A DNA stretch of 35,541 bases. Origin: Streptomyces jeddahensis. Its GTDB lineage: Bacteria > Actinomycetota > Actinomycetes > Streptomycetales > Streptomycetaceae. The position numbers and the translations under genes were made by a program. Below, one piece after another: positions 7,183 to 15,190 of the stretch (positions within the stretch are counted from its first letter, which is position 1; each line of letters begins with the position of its first letter). The stretch spans positions 1 to 35,541 of the forward strand of contig NZ_LOHS01000029.1 in the NCBI RefSeq assembly GCF_001642995.1. The letters are read 5' to 3'. A model generated the notes under the pieces. It was not told the origin of the DNA, made no database searches, and saw nothing but the letters and a program-made list of their open reading frames with translations.

Positions 7183-9159
7183 ACGTCGAACTCCACCTGC
7201 GAGGAGATGGGGAGTTGCAGCGTCAGGCCCTCGTCGGCGATGCGCTGGCGGGCCCGGGAGATCTCGGCGTCGGTACGCAGGCCGAGGACTTCGGTCAGGT
7301 TGGCGTGGCTCTGTCCCCACAGGGCGTGAAAGTGGCGCGGGGCGAGCCGGTGACGCAGCTGTTCCAGATGGGCGGCGAACAGCAGAAGTTGAGGAAGGTT
7401 GGACGGCAGGATGAACGCATTGCGGCATTCCAGGCAGCGGGTCGGGGCGACCGGGCACATCTGCCCCGGGCGCCCGAACGGGGAAGTGAAGGGGTCGCGG
7501 CAACTGGAGACGCCCATGTCGAGTTCACCGGCTCGCAGCTGCTCGATATCCTGCGCCGATAGCCCCAGTGCCGCTTCGGCTTCCGGATCCTGGAGGGACT
7601 GTTCTTGGTCGAGGACGACCGGGCCCGCGAGGGCCTTGGACAGCCAGTGCTGTTGTGGCCGTGGTGATGACCTGGCCTGCGATGACGCGCAGCGTGGTGC
7701 CGTGGGCGTAGCTGCGGCGGAACGTCTCCTCGGTGTGGTCGTCGGCGATGTCGCTGATGCGGCCCTTGAAGGTCAGGGCTTTCTCGACCTTGCCGGACTT
7801 CCGCAGCCGGCGGATGTCCGCTGGCCCGTCGATGCGGACGTTGTGGATGTCCAGCTTGCCGACCATGTGGTCCAGCAACGTCGCCATCGGAAGCTTTCGA
7901 GCCTTGATGTCGTCAAGGGCCTCACGCGTGAGGTAGATGAGAAGCCGCAGGGCGAACGTGTGCCGCAGATCGTGATAGCACCAGCAGTGCCGCGGAAGGA
8001 CCGGGGCCTCCCGGTCGCTCGACCACTGCTGCATCCGTTCCCAGGCCCGCCAGCGCACCCGGTCCCAGCCGGAGAACGACAACATCGCCCCGCCCTGCCC
8101 GAGGAACACCGCGAGCGGATCCAGACCGTCCCCGGTCTCCAGTACGGCGATGCGCCGCAGCTCAGGATCCATGTCCTTGATCACGCGGGTGACCGTGCAC
8201 CCGTCCAGGACCCCGCGGATCCTCGTGCTGTCCGCGTCCAGGCGCTGGATGACGAACAGTTCCCGGCTGCGACGGCGCAGCGCGCGCTGCGCCTTGGCCA
8301 CGATCCGGGGGCGCTCGAGCAGCAGGTAGGGGTCCAACAAGGCCATCGCGCCGAGCGGAACGTACGCCGAGCGCGGGCGCTGGTACTTGGCGCAGGCAGC
8401 CAGATCGACGTCCGCGATCGTGGGCTTCGGCCCGCCGGCAAGGCCGAGTTCGGGCAGCAGCAGGGTGGACCACTCCTGAAGGCGCATGCCCGTCAGCAAC
8501 GCCAGCTCGCACGCGGCACGATTGCGGTGCGGCCACCATCCACGGAACGTGCCGTCCAGGCCGGCGTCCGGCCGCAGCCCCCCGAATCCAACGTCACGGC
8601 AGAACAGGTACTGCTCGAGTTCCATGTGGCGCACACGCAGGTCACGGCTGACACCGCTGCCCAGCGAGGCCGTACGGCCGGTGGGGCGCCACGGCCGCCC
8701 AGGGACCTGACCACGCTGGACCAGGTAATCGTAGAGCTGGCCGAGCGCTGCCGAATCACGATCCCAAGCGGCCTGTCCGACCGTCTCCTCGGCTTGCTCC
8801 CGCCGCCACAACCGAAACTCCAGCAGGTCCGCCTCGCTCGCCGAGACGAAATCGCGGCTACGGGTGGCCAGGAAGTTGAACAACATCAACGCGGTGTACG
8901 CGTATGCCTTCATCGTCTTCGCATCACGGCCCGCGAGGCCCATCGCGCGGAACCAACTGGTCAGCGGTTCGACCGGGCGCATCGTGTCATCGAGCAGGAT
9001 CGGGGTGCCCCGGGGCAGTCGGCGTCGCTCGAAGAGCTCGCTCAGCTCTGCATAGCTCCGCCCCGCGACCGCACCCACCTTCCAAACTCGGCGCTGGTCC
9101 ACGAAGAACAACCGCACAAGACCCCCGAGAGCAGCCCCAACATCCGACATTCCGCTCAA
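7179..9159 (-). pseudogene. TnpA-like tyrosine recombinase, interrupted by a 1-base frameshift
   Basis: The 5' part (9159 down to about 7656) encodes a phage-integrase-family protein: first catalytic Arg at residue ~226 ('LLTGMRLQEW'), HxxR box at 396-399 ('YHDLRHTFA') and a likely nucleophilic Tyr at ~484 ('RRSYAHG'). The frame then runs into low-complexity Pro/Arg sequence. The expected C-terminal domain continues in another frame to 7179: 'WLSKALAGPVVL', '..LDMGVSSCRDPF', 'LRCLECRNAF'-like Cys motif, 'LPSNLPQLLLF'. Removing one extra T at about 7656 on the plus strand restores a ~659-residue protein. The Cys-rich C-terminal region after the recombinase core is normal in this family. The start is TTG at 9159 or ATG at 9150. 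The indel could be real or a sequencing error; if real, the trio is probably immobile. Confidence 0.75.
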
Positions 9160-9426
9160 CGGACGAATGGCCGACGAGGAAACTGCCGCAGCAAGGTTCG
9201 GGACACGGACGCCGAGTCAGCCGAGCTACCGGTCTGTAGCCAACTGCATCCCCGACCGCGACGCGGACGGGGACGGGGACGGGATCTACATCTCGTTCGC
9301 CACGCAGAACTGGCGGAAGGCCATCCGTCCCGGCGAGGGTGTTCCGCCATCTCCCCGTCGAGGTGTCGCGCGATCGTCCGGCGCGCGCATTTCGTGAACC
9401 AGAGTGCGCGCGCCGCGCCCGGTGCC
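9160..9426. other. Gene-free spacer upstream of the recombinase trio
   Basis: About 270 bases between the start of tnpA and the stop of the MarR gene. It holds short frames without family features and an Asp-rich GAC/GGG repeat stretch near 9257-9283. I see no copy of the TGTCTCA palindrome that lies beyond tnpC, so the other end of the element is not visible. Confidence 0.5.
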
Positions 9427-9885
9427 TCAGTCGTGGGTGACGTTCCCGGTGAGCAGGCGGAGCAAGTGCTTCGCGGTGGCGTCCTGTTCGGGGGTAAGAC
9501 CCATGGCCTCGCCGATGGCCAGCGGGACGGCGCGGGCCTTCTCCTGAAGGTCCGCGCCGGCCGGGGTGAGGCGTACGGCGACGGAGCGTTCGTCCTCGGC
9601 GCGTCGTTCGCGGCGAATCAGGCCGCCGGCCTCAAGGCGCTTGAGGAGCGGCGAAAGGGTGCTGGATTCCAGCTGGAGCGCCGTGCCTAGCTCCCGTACG
9701 GAGACCGAGCCCTGCTCCCACAACACCAGCATGACGAGGTACTGCGGGTAGGTCAGCCCCAGCTCGTCGAGCAGTGGACGGTAGCGGGTCGTGACCGCCC
9801 GCGAGGCCGCGTACAGGGCGAAGCAGAGCTGGTCCTGAAGCAGCAGCGAACCTACTGCGGCGTCGTCGCGCGTGTTCTGGCCCAT
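9427..9885 (-). CDS. OhrR-like MarR-family regulator
   Basis: 152 residues from the ATG at 9885 (AAGGACG 8 bases upstream). The N-terminus 'LLLQDQLCFALYAASRAVTTRYRPLLDELGLTYPQYLVMLVLWE' is the OhrR signature, with a single Cys at residue 21 in the place of the peroxide-sensing Cys. It is followed by a winged HTH ('VRELGTALQLESSTLSPLLKRLEAGGLIRRERRAEDERSV'). OhrR proteins are dimeric repressors released from DNA when the N-terminal Cys is oxidised by organic hydroperoxide. It is divergent from an alpha/beta hydrolase, with a palindrome in the shared promoter region. No ohr peroxidase gene is adjacent, so the regulated gene here is probably the hydrolase. The family is secure; the inducer is inferred. 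Confidence 0.85.
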   Translation of the reverse strand: MGQNTRDDAAVGSLLLQDQLCFALYAASRAVTTRYRPLLDELGLTYPQYLVMLVLWEQGSVSVRELGTALQLESSTLSPLLKRLEAGGLIRRERRAEDERSVAVRLTPAGADLQEKARAVPLAIGEAMGLTPEQDATAKHLLRLLTGNVTHD

Positions 9886-9963
9886 GAGCGCCGTCCTTAC
9901 CTCTGATGATCGGCCAGGTACATCCTACCCATTCCAAGCGCCCTCGACTATGTCTTGGTCGAT

Positions 9964-9983
9964 TCAGTTGTGCACGACTAAAT
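9964..9983. promoter_or_regulatory. Operator-like palindrome between marR and the hydrolase
   Basis: A 20-bp near-perfect inverted repeat centred on TGCA (AGTTGTGCACGACT with matching TT/AA ends). It lies in the 186-bp divergent gap, ~80 bp from the MarR start and ~90 bp from the hydrolase start. Size and symmetry suit a MarR dimer; control of both genes is inferred. Confidence 0.6.
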
Positions 9984-10071
9984 TGAGCGCTACGGTGTTC
10001 TCGTGACCGCCGAACGGCCGGACACATCCCTCGCCGAGGCTGCCGCCCCGGTATCAGTCCAAGGAGTCCCC

Positions 10072-11037
10072 ATGCCCGAGAACATCACCGGCCCCGTGCT
10101 GGAACCGGCCGCCGCCGCGTTCGCCGAGGCCACCGCCAACCCGCCGTATCTGTTCGACCTCGGTCCGGTCGAGGGCCGCAAGGTGGTCGATGAGGTCCAG
10201 TCCGGCGAGATCGCCAAGCCCGAGATCGCCGAGGAGTGGGTGGCCGTGCAGGGCGGGCCCACCGGCATCGTCCGGGCGCGCATCGTCCGTCCCGTCGGTG
10301 CCGCCGGTCCGCTGCCCGTTGTCCTCTACATCCACGGTGCGGGCTGGGTCTTCGGCAACGCCCACACCCACGACCGCCTGGTGCGCGAACTCGCCGTCGG
10401 CGCGAACGCCGCCGTCGTCTTCCCCGAGTACGACCTCTCGCCCGAGGCCCGCTACCCCGTCGCGATCGAGCAGAACTACGCCGTCGCCCGCTGGGTCGTC
10501 ACTGACGGCGCTTCAAAGGGCCTGGACCCCACCCGGATCGCGGTGGCCGGTGACTCGGTCGGCGGCAACATGGCCGCCGCACTGACCCTGATGGCCAAGC
10601 AGCGCGAGGATGTCCCCCTGGTGCAGCAGGTGCTGTTCTACCCCGTCACCGACGCCGCGTTCGACACCGGCTCCTACCACCAGTTCGCCGAGGGCTACTT
10701 CCTGCGCCGGGACGCCATGCAGTGGTTCTGGGACCAGTACACGACCAACGAGGCCGAGCGCGCCCAGATCACCGCCTCCCCGCTGCGCGCCACGACCGAG
10801 CAGCTCACCGGTCTGCCTCCGGCCCTGGTGATCACCGGCGAGGCCGACGTCCTGCGCGACGAGGGCGAGGCGTACGCCAACAAGCTCCGCCAGGCGGGCG
10901 TCCCCGTCACCGCCGTCCGCTACCAGGGCGTCATCCACGACTTCGTCATGCTCAACGCCCTGCGTCAGACCCACGCCGCCGAAGCTGCCATCAGCCAGGC
11001 CATCGACACACTGCGCACCGCACTCGGCACCGCCTGA
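10072..11037 (+). CDS. Alpha/beta hydrolase (HSL/fold-3 esterase family)
   Basis: 321 residues. The oxyanion motif is HGAG (88-91; usually HGGG), the nucleophile elbow is GDSVGGN with Ser162, and the acid and base are Asp259 ('GEADVLRDE') and His289 ('VIHDF'). This is a complete hormone-sensitive-lipase-type triad for carboxyl-ester hydrolysis. The ATG at 10072 is chosen because AAGGAG lies 5 bases before it; the GTG at 10003 is not needed. No signal peptide, so it is probably cytoplasmic. It is divergent from the OhrR-like regulator and followed by an exported paralogue that shares its layout. The substrate is unknown. Confidence 0.9.
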   Translation: MPENITGPVLEPAAAAFAEATANPPYLFDLGPVEGRKVVDEVQSGEIAKPEIAEEWVAVQGGPTGIVRARIVRPVGAAGPLPVVLYIHGAGWVFGNAHTHDRLVRELAVGANAAVVFPEYDLSPEARYPVAIEQNYAVARWVVTDGASKGLDPTRIAVAGDSVGGNMAAALTLMAKQREDVPLVQQVLFYPVTDAAFDTGSYHQFAEGYFLRRDAMQWFWDQYTTNEAERAQITASPLRATTEQLTGLPPALVITGEADVLRDEGEAYANKLRQAGVPVTAVRYQGVIHDFVMLNALRQTHAAEAAISQAIDTLRTALGTA

Positions 11038-11152
11038 GCGCGCTCAGCCACATCCGGCGCCCGTAACACCCCCGCACTACACCCGGCCGGACCGCCCGGG
11101 TCCCGCCTCAGTACCCGCGTTGCGCGCGCCCTGCGCCACGCACCAGTTTCCC

Positions 11153-12229
11153 ATGCGCACCGCTCCTGTCCGAATCCACCGCAAGATCGCCGTCGCCGCA
11201 GCAGCCGCCCTCATCGCCGGGGTGACCATCACCGCCCACGCGTCGGCCTCACCTGCTGCACCGTCCGCCACCACAACCGCGCCGGTGCTGGAAAAGGACG
11301 CCCAGGCGTTCGCCGACGCGGCCGCGAAGAACCCGCCTATCTACACCCTGTCCTATGGCGACGCCCGCAAGGCACTCGACAGCGCACAGGCCGGCCCCGT
11401 AGGCAAGCTCCCGGCGGACATCAGCCACCGCACCCTCAAGGTGGGACCCACCGGCGAGGTGACCATCCGGATCGTCCGCCCCGCCGGAGTGAGCGGCAAG
11501 CTCCCGGCCGTCATGTACTTCCACGGCGGCGGCTGGGTCCTCGGCAACGAGAACACCCACGACCGGCTGGTGCGGCAGATCGCCAACGGCGCCCGCGCTG
11601 CGGTCATCTTCGTCGACTACACGCCCTCGCCCGAGGCGCGCTACCCCATCGCCATCGAGCAGGCGTACGCGGCCACCAAGTGGGTCGCCGAGCACGGCGA
11701 CGAGATCAACGTCGACGGCTCCCGGATCGCCGTCGCCGGCGACAGTGTCGGCGGCAACATGACCGCCGCCGTCACCCTCATGGCCAAGCAGCGCCGCGGC
11801 CCTGCCCTGCGCGAGCAGGTGCTCTTCTACCCGGTCACCGATGCCAACTTCAACACGGCCTCCTAGCGGGAGTTCGCCGACGGGCCCTGGCTGACCCGCA
11901 AGGCCATGAAGTGGTTCTGGGACGCCTACGCCCCCAACGCCAAGGACCGCAAGCAGATCCTTGCCTCGCCACTGCGCGCGAGCCTCAACCAGCTCGAAGG
12001 CCTGCCCAAGGCCCTGGTCATCACCGACGAGGCCGACGTCCTGCGCGATGAGGGCGAGGCGTACGCCGCCAAGCTCCGCGCCGCCGGCAACGACATCACC
12101 ACCGTCCGCTACCAGGGCATCATCCACGACTTCGCCATGCTCAACGCCCTCGCCCACACCAACGCCGCCAAGACAGCCGTCGACCAGGCCAACCACTTCC
12201 TCTACACCGGCCTTCACACCGGCTCCTGA
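11153..12229 (+). pseudogene. Exported alpha/beta hydrolase paralogue with an internal TAG stop
   Basis: The first part (from the ATG at 11153) has a signal peptide (basic MRTAPVRIHRK, Ala-rich core, cleavage near AHASA), then the same fold as the upstream gene: HGGGW oxyanion loop and GDSVGGNM nucleophile. At codon 238 the frame meets TAG (11864-11866) where the paralogue has a Tyr codon in 'GSYHQFAEG'. The same register then continues to 12229 with the Asp ('DEADVLRDE') and His ('IIHDFAML') of the triad. A single TAC-to-TAG change explains this. Without readthrough the product lacks two triad residues. Relative to the first gene it keeps good reading-frame integrity, so the mutation appears recent, or is a sequencing error. 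Confidence 0.85.
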
Positions 12230-12434
12230 CCCCCGCTCCAGAGCGGACCGGCTCCGGCCGTGCCGCCGAGCCCGGCCCGCGGCGGGGAGCGTGAGAACCA
12301 GCCCGACCCCCGCCGGCGCACGGGACGGCGCCGCCATCGACGCCGCCTTCGCCCAGCCGCAGCCGGACTGCAGAGCCAGTGGAACGTGGTCCGCAACCCG
12401 CCCGCGGGCCCAAAGACCCAGAGAAGCACCAGAG

Positions 12435-12492
12435 ATGCCGCCGCGCCCTTCCCTGACCCACTACTTAGCGGGTCCGGGAAGGGCGCGGCGGC
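12435..12492 (+). terminator. Strong long-stem terminator
   Basis: A perfect 18-bp inverted repeat (12435-12452 with 12475-12492) with an additional inner GACCC/GGGTC pairing, giving one long hairpin. It lies ~200 bp after the hydrolase pseudogene and ~285 bp before the convergent LysR gene, so it may serve both directions. Confidence 0.8.
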
Positions 12493-12776
12493 ATTCGCCT
12501 ATCAGATGCCCCGGTGGCCACACGTATCCACGGCCCGCCCTCAAGCCGCAAGAAATCGCTGGTACTCCCGAACGCGGGGCCTGTGTCCTGCCCGGCTGCC
12601 GCCCGCGACGGTGACAGCGGCGTCCGTGACCGACCGCGAGAGCTGAGCGAGCCGTGCGGGCCTTGTCAGTCGATCAGAGGGCGTGCCGTACGAAGGAAGA
12701 GTTCCACAGCTCGACCCGTCCGCTCGACAGACGGCGTCCCTGTGCCATGGGGCCACAGCCCGCTGCCTCCGCGACC
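12493..12776. other. Gene-free spacer between convergent genes
   Basis: About 280 bases between the terminator and the LysR stop codon. Only short frames without recognisable motifs are present; nothing supports a gene here. Confidence 0.4.
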
Positions 12777-13685
12777 TCACGGAGAGGAGGAGTATCCGCT
12801 GGAGGCGACCCATTGTCGGGTGAGGTGGGTGAAAGCCCGGGCGGCAGCGCTTTGGTAGGAGCCCGAGCGGCAGAGCAGAGTGACAGTGCGCTCGGGCAGG
12901 GGCGGGTCGAGGGGTATGGCACGCAGATGCGGGTGATCTCGGGTGATGGCCTCGGGCAGCACAGATGCCAGAGGGGTGCGCTGGATCATTTCGGTGACGG
13001 CATTGACCGAGTTGGCTTCCATCGCGATGCGCGGTGTGGTGCGGTGCTGATCGAAGTAGGTGTCGATGTGCCTGCGTGTGGCGAAGTCGCTGCTGAGCAC
13101 GGCCAGGGGGCGGTCTTCCAGTTCTCGCACGGGTAGCGGGTCTGTCCGGTCGGCGTAGGGGTGGTGCGTGCCGACGACGAGGCTGAGGGCTTCGGTGAAC
13201 AAGTCGTCCGTGGTGATGCCGGGCAGGTGGGCACCGCGAAAGGCGATCCCGAGGTCGAGGTCGTCGGCAAGGAGGGCGGACTCGATGCGGTCCTGTGTCA
13301 TCTCCCTGATGCTCAGGGTGATGCCGGGATGTCGGACGTGGAACTGTCCGGTGAGGGGGCCGATGAGGTAGGCGGTGAACGTGGGGGTGACCGCCAGGCG
13401 CAGGCTGCCGCGGGAGAGGTCGGCCACGTCGTGGACGGCGCGTTCGGCAGCGGCGAGTTCCTGCAGGGCGCGACGGGCGTAGTGGATGTAGGTCTCGCCG
13501 GCATCGGTGAGGCGCACCGCACGACCCGTGCGGTCCAGCAACTGCGTGCCCATCAGGCGTTCCATCTGTCTGATCTGCTGGGACAGGGTCGGCTGGGAGA
13601 TGTGCAGGACTTCGGCGGCGCGGGTGAAGCTGCCTTGTTCGGCGACGGCGAGCAGATAGCGCAGATGACGTAGTTCGAAGCCCAT
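12777..13685 (-). CDS. cynR: LysR-family regulator, probable CynR-type activator of cyanate genes
   Basis: 302 residues from the ATG at 13685 (MGFELRHLRYLLAVAEQGSF), the standard LysR N-terminus. The winged HTH covers residues 1-65 ('TRAAEVLHISQPTLSQQIRQME'), and a periplasmic-binding-protein-like effector domain follows. The gene is divergent from carbonic anhydrase and cyanase genes, the same partner set as E. coli cynR-cynTS, where CynR activates transcription in response to cyanate. The longer frame to 13754 reaches into the promoter region and is not used. The cyanate-specific role is inferred from context; the LysR family call is certain. Confidence 0.85.
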   Translation of the reverse strand: MGFELRHLRYLLAVAEQGSFTRAAEVLHISQPTLSQQIRQMERLMGTQLLDRTGRAVRLTDAGETYIHYARRALQELAAAERAVHDVADLSRGSLRLAVTPTFTAYLIGPLTGQFHVRHPGITLSIREMTQDRIESALLADDLDLGIAFRGAHLPGITTDDLFTEALSLVVGTHHPYADRTDPLPVRELEDRPLAVLSSDFATRRHIDTYFDQHRTTPRIAMEANSVNAVTEMIQRTPLASVLPEAITRDHPHLRAIPLDPPLPERTVTLLCRSGSYQSAAARAFTHLTRQWVASSGYSSSP

Positions 13686-13809
13686 GACATCACTATAGAT
13701 GAGGCCAATAGATCTTATATTCAGGGCGTCTTGGACTCTATAAGCACAGTTCATGCATGGTGGATTTCGTCAACCCGCACCAGTCGGGCACTGGCCGAAA
13801 GGAGTGATC
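13686..13809. promoter_or_regulatory. Divergent cynR / cynT-cynS promoter region
   Basis: A 124-bp AT-rich gap with several LysR-type half-sites: CTATAG, AATAGATCTTAT and CTATAAG occur between 13690 and 13745. They include T-N11-A-like spacing. The binding site of the LysR protein most likely lies here; the exact box is not resolved. Confidence 0.5.
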
Positions 13810-14418
13810 ATGCAAGACCTCGCCGAGGGAGTCGCACATTTCCAGCGGGGCGTCTTCCCCGCCCAGGCGGCGCACTTTCAGCGCCTGGCCACCACGCACC
13901 GGCCCAGCACCCTGTTCATCAGCTGCTCCGACGCCCGCGTCATACCGGAGCTGATCACACAGAGTGAGCCGGGCGAGCTGTTCGTCATTCGGACGGCCGG
14001 AAACCTGGTGCCCGCCTACACCCCGAACGCTGATGGGATCGCGGCGAGCATCGAGTACGCCGTCGCCGTCCTGGGCGTGTCCGACATCGTCGTCTGCGGG
14101 CATTCCGCCTGTGGCGCGATGACCGCCCTGGCGGACGACCACGACCTCGCCGCCCTGCCGGCCGTCGCCCATTGGCTGCGGCATGCGGAGGCCTCCCGGG
14201 TCCGTACGGCCTGTGCCGAGCCCGGCGAGGACAAGGTGAGCGTCCTGGTACGGAACAACGTGATCGCTCAGCTGGCAAACCTGGCGACGCACCCCAGCGT
14301 CGTCCGGGCACTGGCGGCGAAGACCCTCACGCTGCACGGCTGGGTCTACGACATCCCCACCGGCGCGGTCGACCAGCTCGACCCGGTCACGGGTTGCTCC
14401 GCCGCCCTAGCGGCCTGA
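13810..14418 (+). CDS. cynT: Beta-class carbonic anhydrase, CynT-type
   Basis: 202 residues. Zinc ligands are Cys39 (in CSDAR, with Asp41/Arg43 dyad), His98 and Cys101 (in GHSACGAM), the complete beta-carbonic-anhydrase set. The ATG at 13810 is preceded by AAAGGAG. The enzyme interconverts CO2 and bicarbonate; next to cyanase it replenishes the bicarbonate that cyanase consumes and retains the CO2 formed. It is the first gene of a short operon with cyanase (112-bp gap) and divergent from the LysR gene. The symbol follows from this context. Confidence 0.92.
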   Translation: MQDLAEGVAHFQRGVFPAQAAHFQRLATTHRPSTLFISCSDARVIPELITQSEPGELFVIRTAGNLVPAYTPNADGIAASIEYAVAVLGVSDIVVCGHSACGAMTALADDHDLAALPAVAHWLRHAEASRVRTACAEPGEDKVSVLVRNNVIAQLANLATHPSVVRALAAKTLTLHGWVYDIPTGAVDQLDPVTGCSAALAA

Positions 14419-14529
14419 GCTGCCCTGGCCCTTTCGTCCAGGCCGCCGTCCGGCGGCCTGATCCCCCGACCGTATGACTCCGCTGAGCTCGCTGTAGGGC
14501 GGGCCGGCATGTTGGAAAGGAACACCCTC

Positions 14530-15000
14530 ATGGTGCACGCTCAGTTCGACCCTGCCGCCCGGCAGGCCCTGGCCGCTGTGGTTGTCGAGGCCAAGACGCG
14601 CAAGGACCTGACCTGGCAGCAGATCGCCGACGCCAGCGGCCTGTCGGTCGCGTTCACGACCGCCGCGCTGCTGGGTCAGCATCCGCTGCCGGAGGCCGCC
14701 GCCAGGGCGGTCGCCGAGCTGCTGGAGCTGGATGAGGAGGCGGCCGTGCTGCTGCAGGCCATCCCGACACGGGGCTCCATTCCCGGCGGCGTCCCGACCG
14801 ACCCGACGATCTACCGCTTCTACGAGATCGTCCAGATCTACGGCACCACGCTCAAGGCCCTGGTCCACGAGCAGTTCGGTGACGGCATCATTAGCGCGAT
14901 CAACTTCAAGCTCGACGTGAAGAAGGTCGCCGACCCCGAGGGCGGCGAGCGCGCGGTGATCACCCTGGACGGCAAGTACCTGCCCACCAAGCCCTTCTGA
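14530..15000 (+). CDS. cynS: Cyanate hydratase (cyanase)
   Basis: 156 residues, the exact family length. Active-site residues Arg96, Glu99 ('[11 protein letters not shown]') and Ser122 ('DGIISAINF') fall at the same numbers as in E. coli CynS. The N-terminal half is a lambda-repressor-like helical fold ('[22 protein letters not shown]'). The enzyme converts cyanate plus bicarbonate to ammonia and two CO2, as a decamer in the cytoplasm. The ATG at 14530 has GGAAAGGA upstream; the ATG at 14509 would precede that site and is less likely. It is co-directional with cynT. Confidence 0.95.
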   Translation: MVHAQFDPAARQALAAVVVEAKTRKDLTWQQIADASGLSVAFTTAALLGQHPLPEAAARAVAELLELDEEAAVLLQAIPTRGSIPGGVPTDPTIYRFYEIVQIYGTTLKALVHEQFGDGIISAINFKLDVKKVADPEGGERAVITLDGKYLPTKPF

Positions 15001-15190
15001 CCCAGCCGTCCGCCGTGCCGGCGGCCGCTGCCGATAGGCGCCCGGGCCGGCTCGCCGATTCGCTTCGGGCGACCAGGGCCACCATTACAGGGCTCCCCCG
15101 CCGCTTCCCGCGCCCCCAGCACGACATGGGGTCGCGGTGAGGCGGCGGTGCCTTGCGCTCACTTGTGCCACGGGATCAGTCAGAACGACG

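Noticed and set aside
7182..7503. Longer N-terminus for TnpB
   Set aside because: The extra 107 residues lie inside the tnpA C-terminal domain and are Pro/Arg-rich; the ATGA overlap at 7179-7182 is the better start.
7399..9690. 763-aa plus-strand frame
   Set aside because: It is antisense to the recombinase genes and runs through the MarR gene; it has no motifs and is a GC-driven shadow.
11249..12337. 362-aa minus-strand frame
   Set aside because: Antisense to the hydrolase pseudogene; Gly/Val/Asp-rich with no motif.
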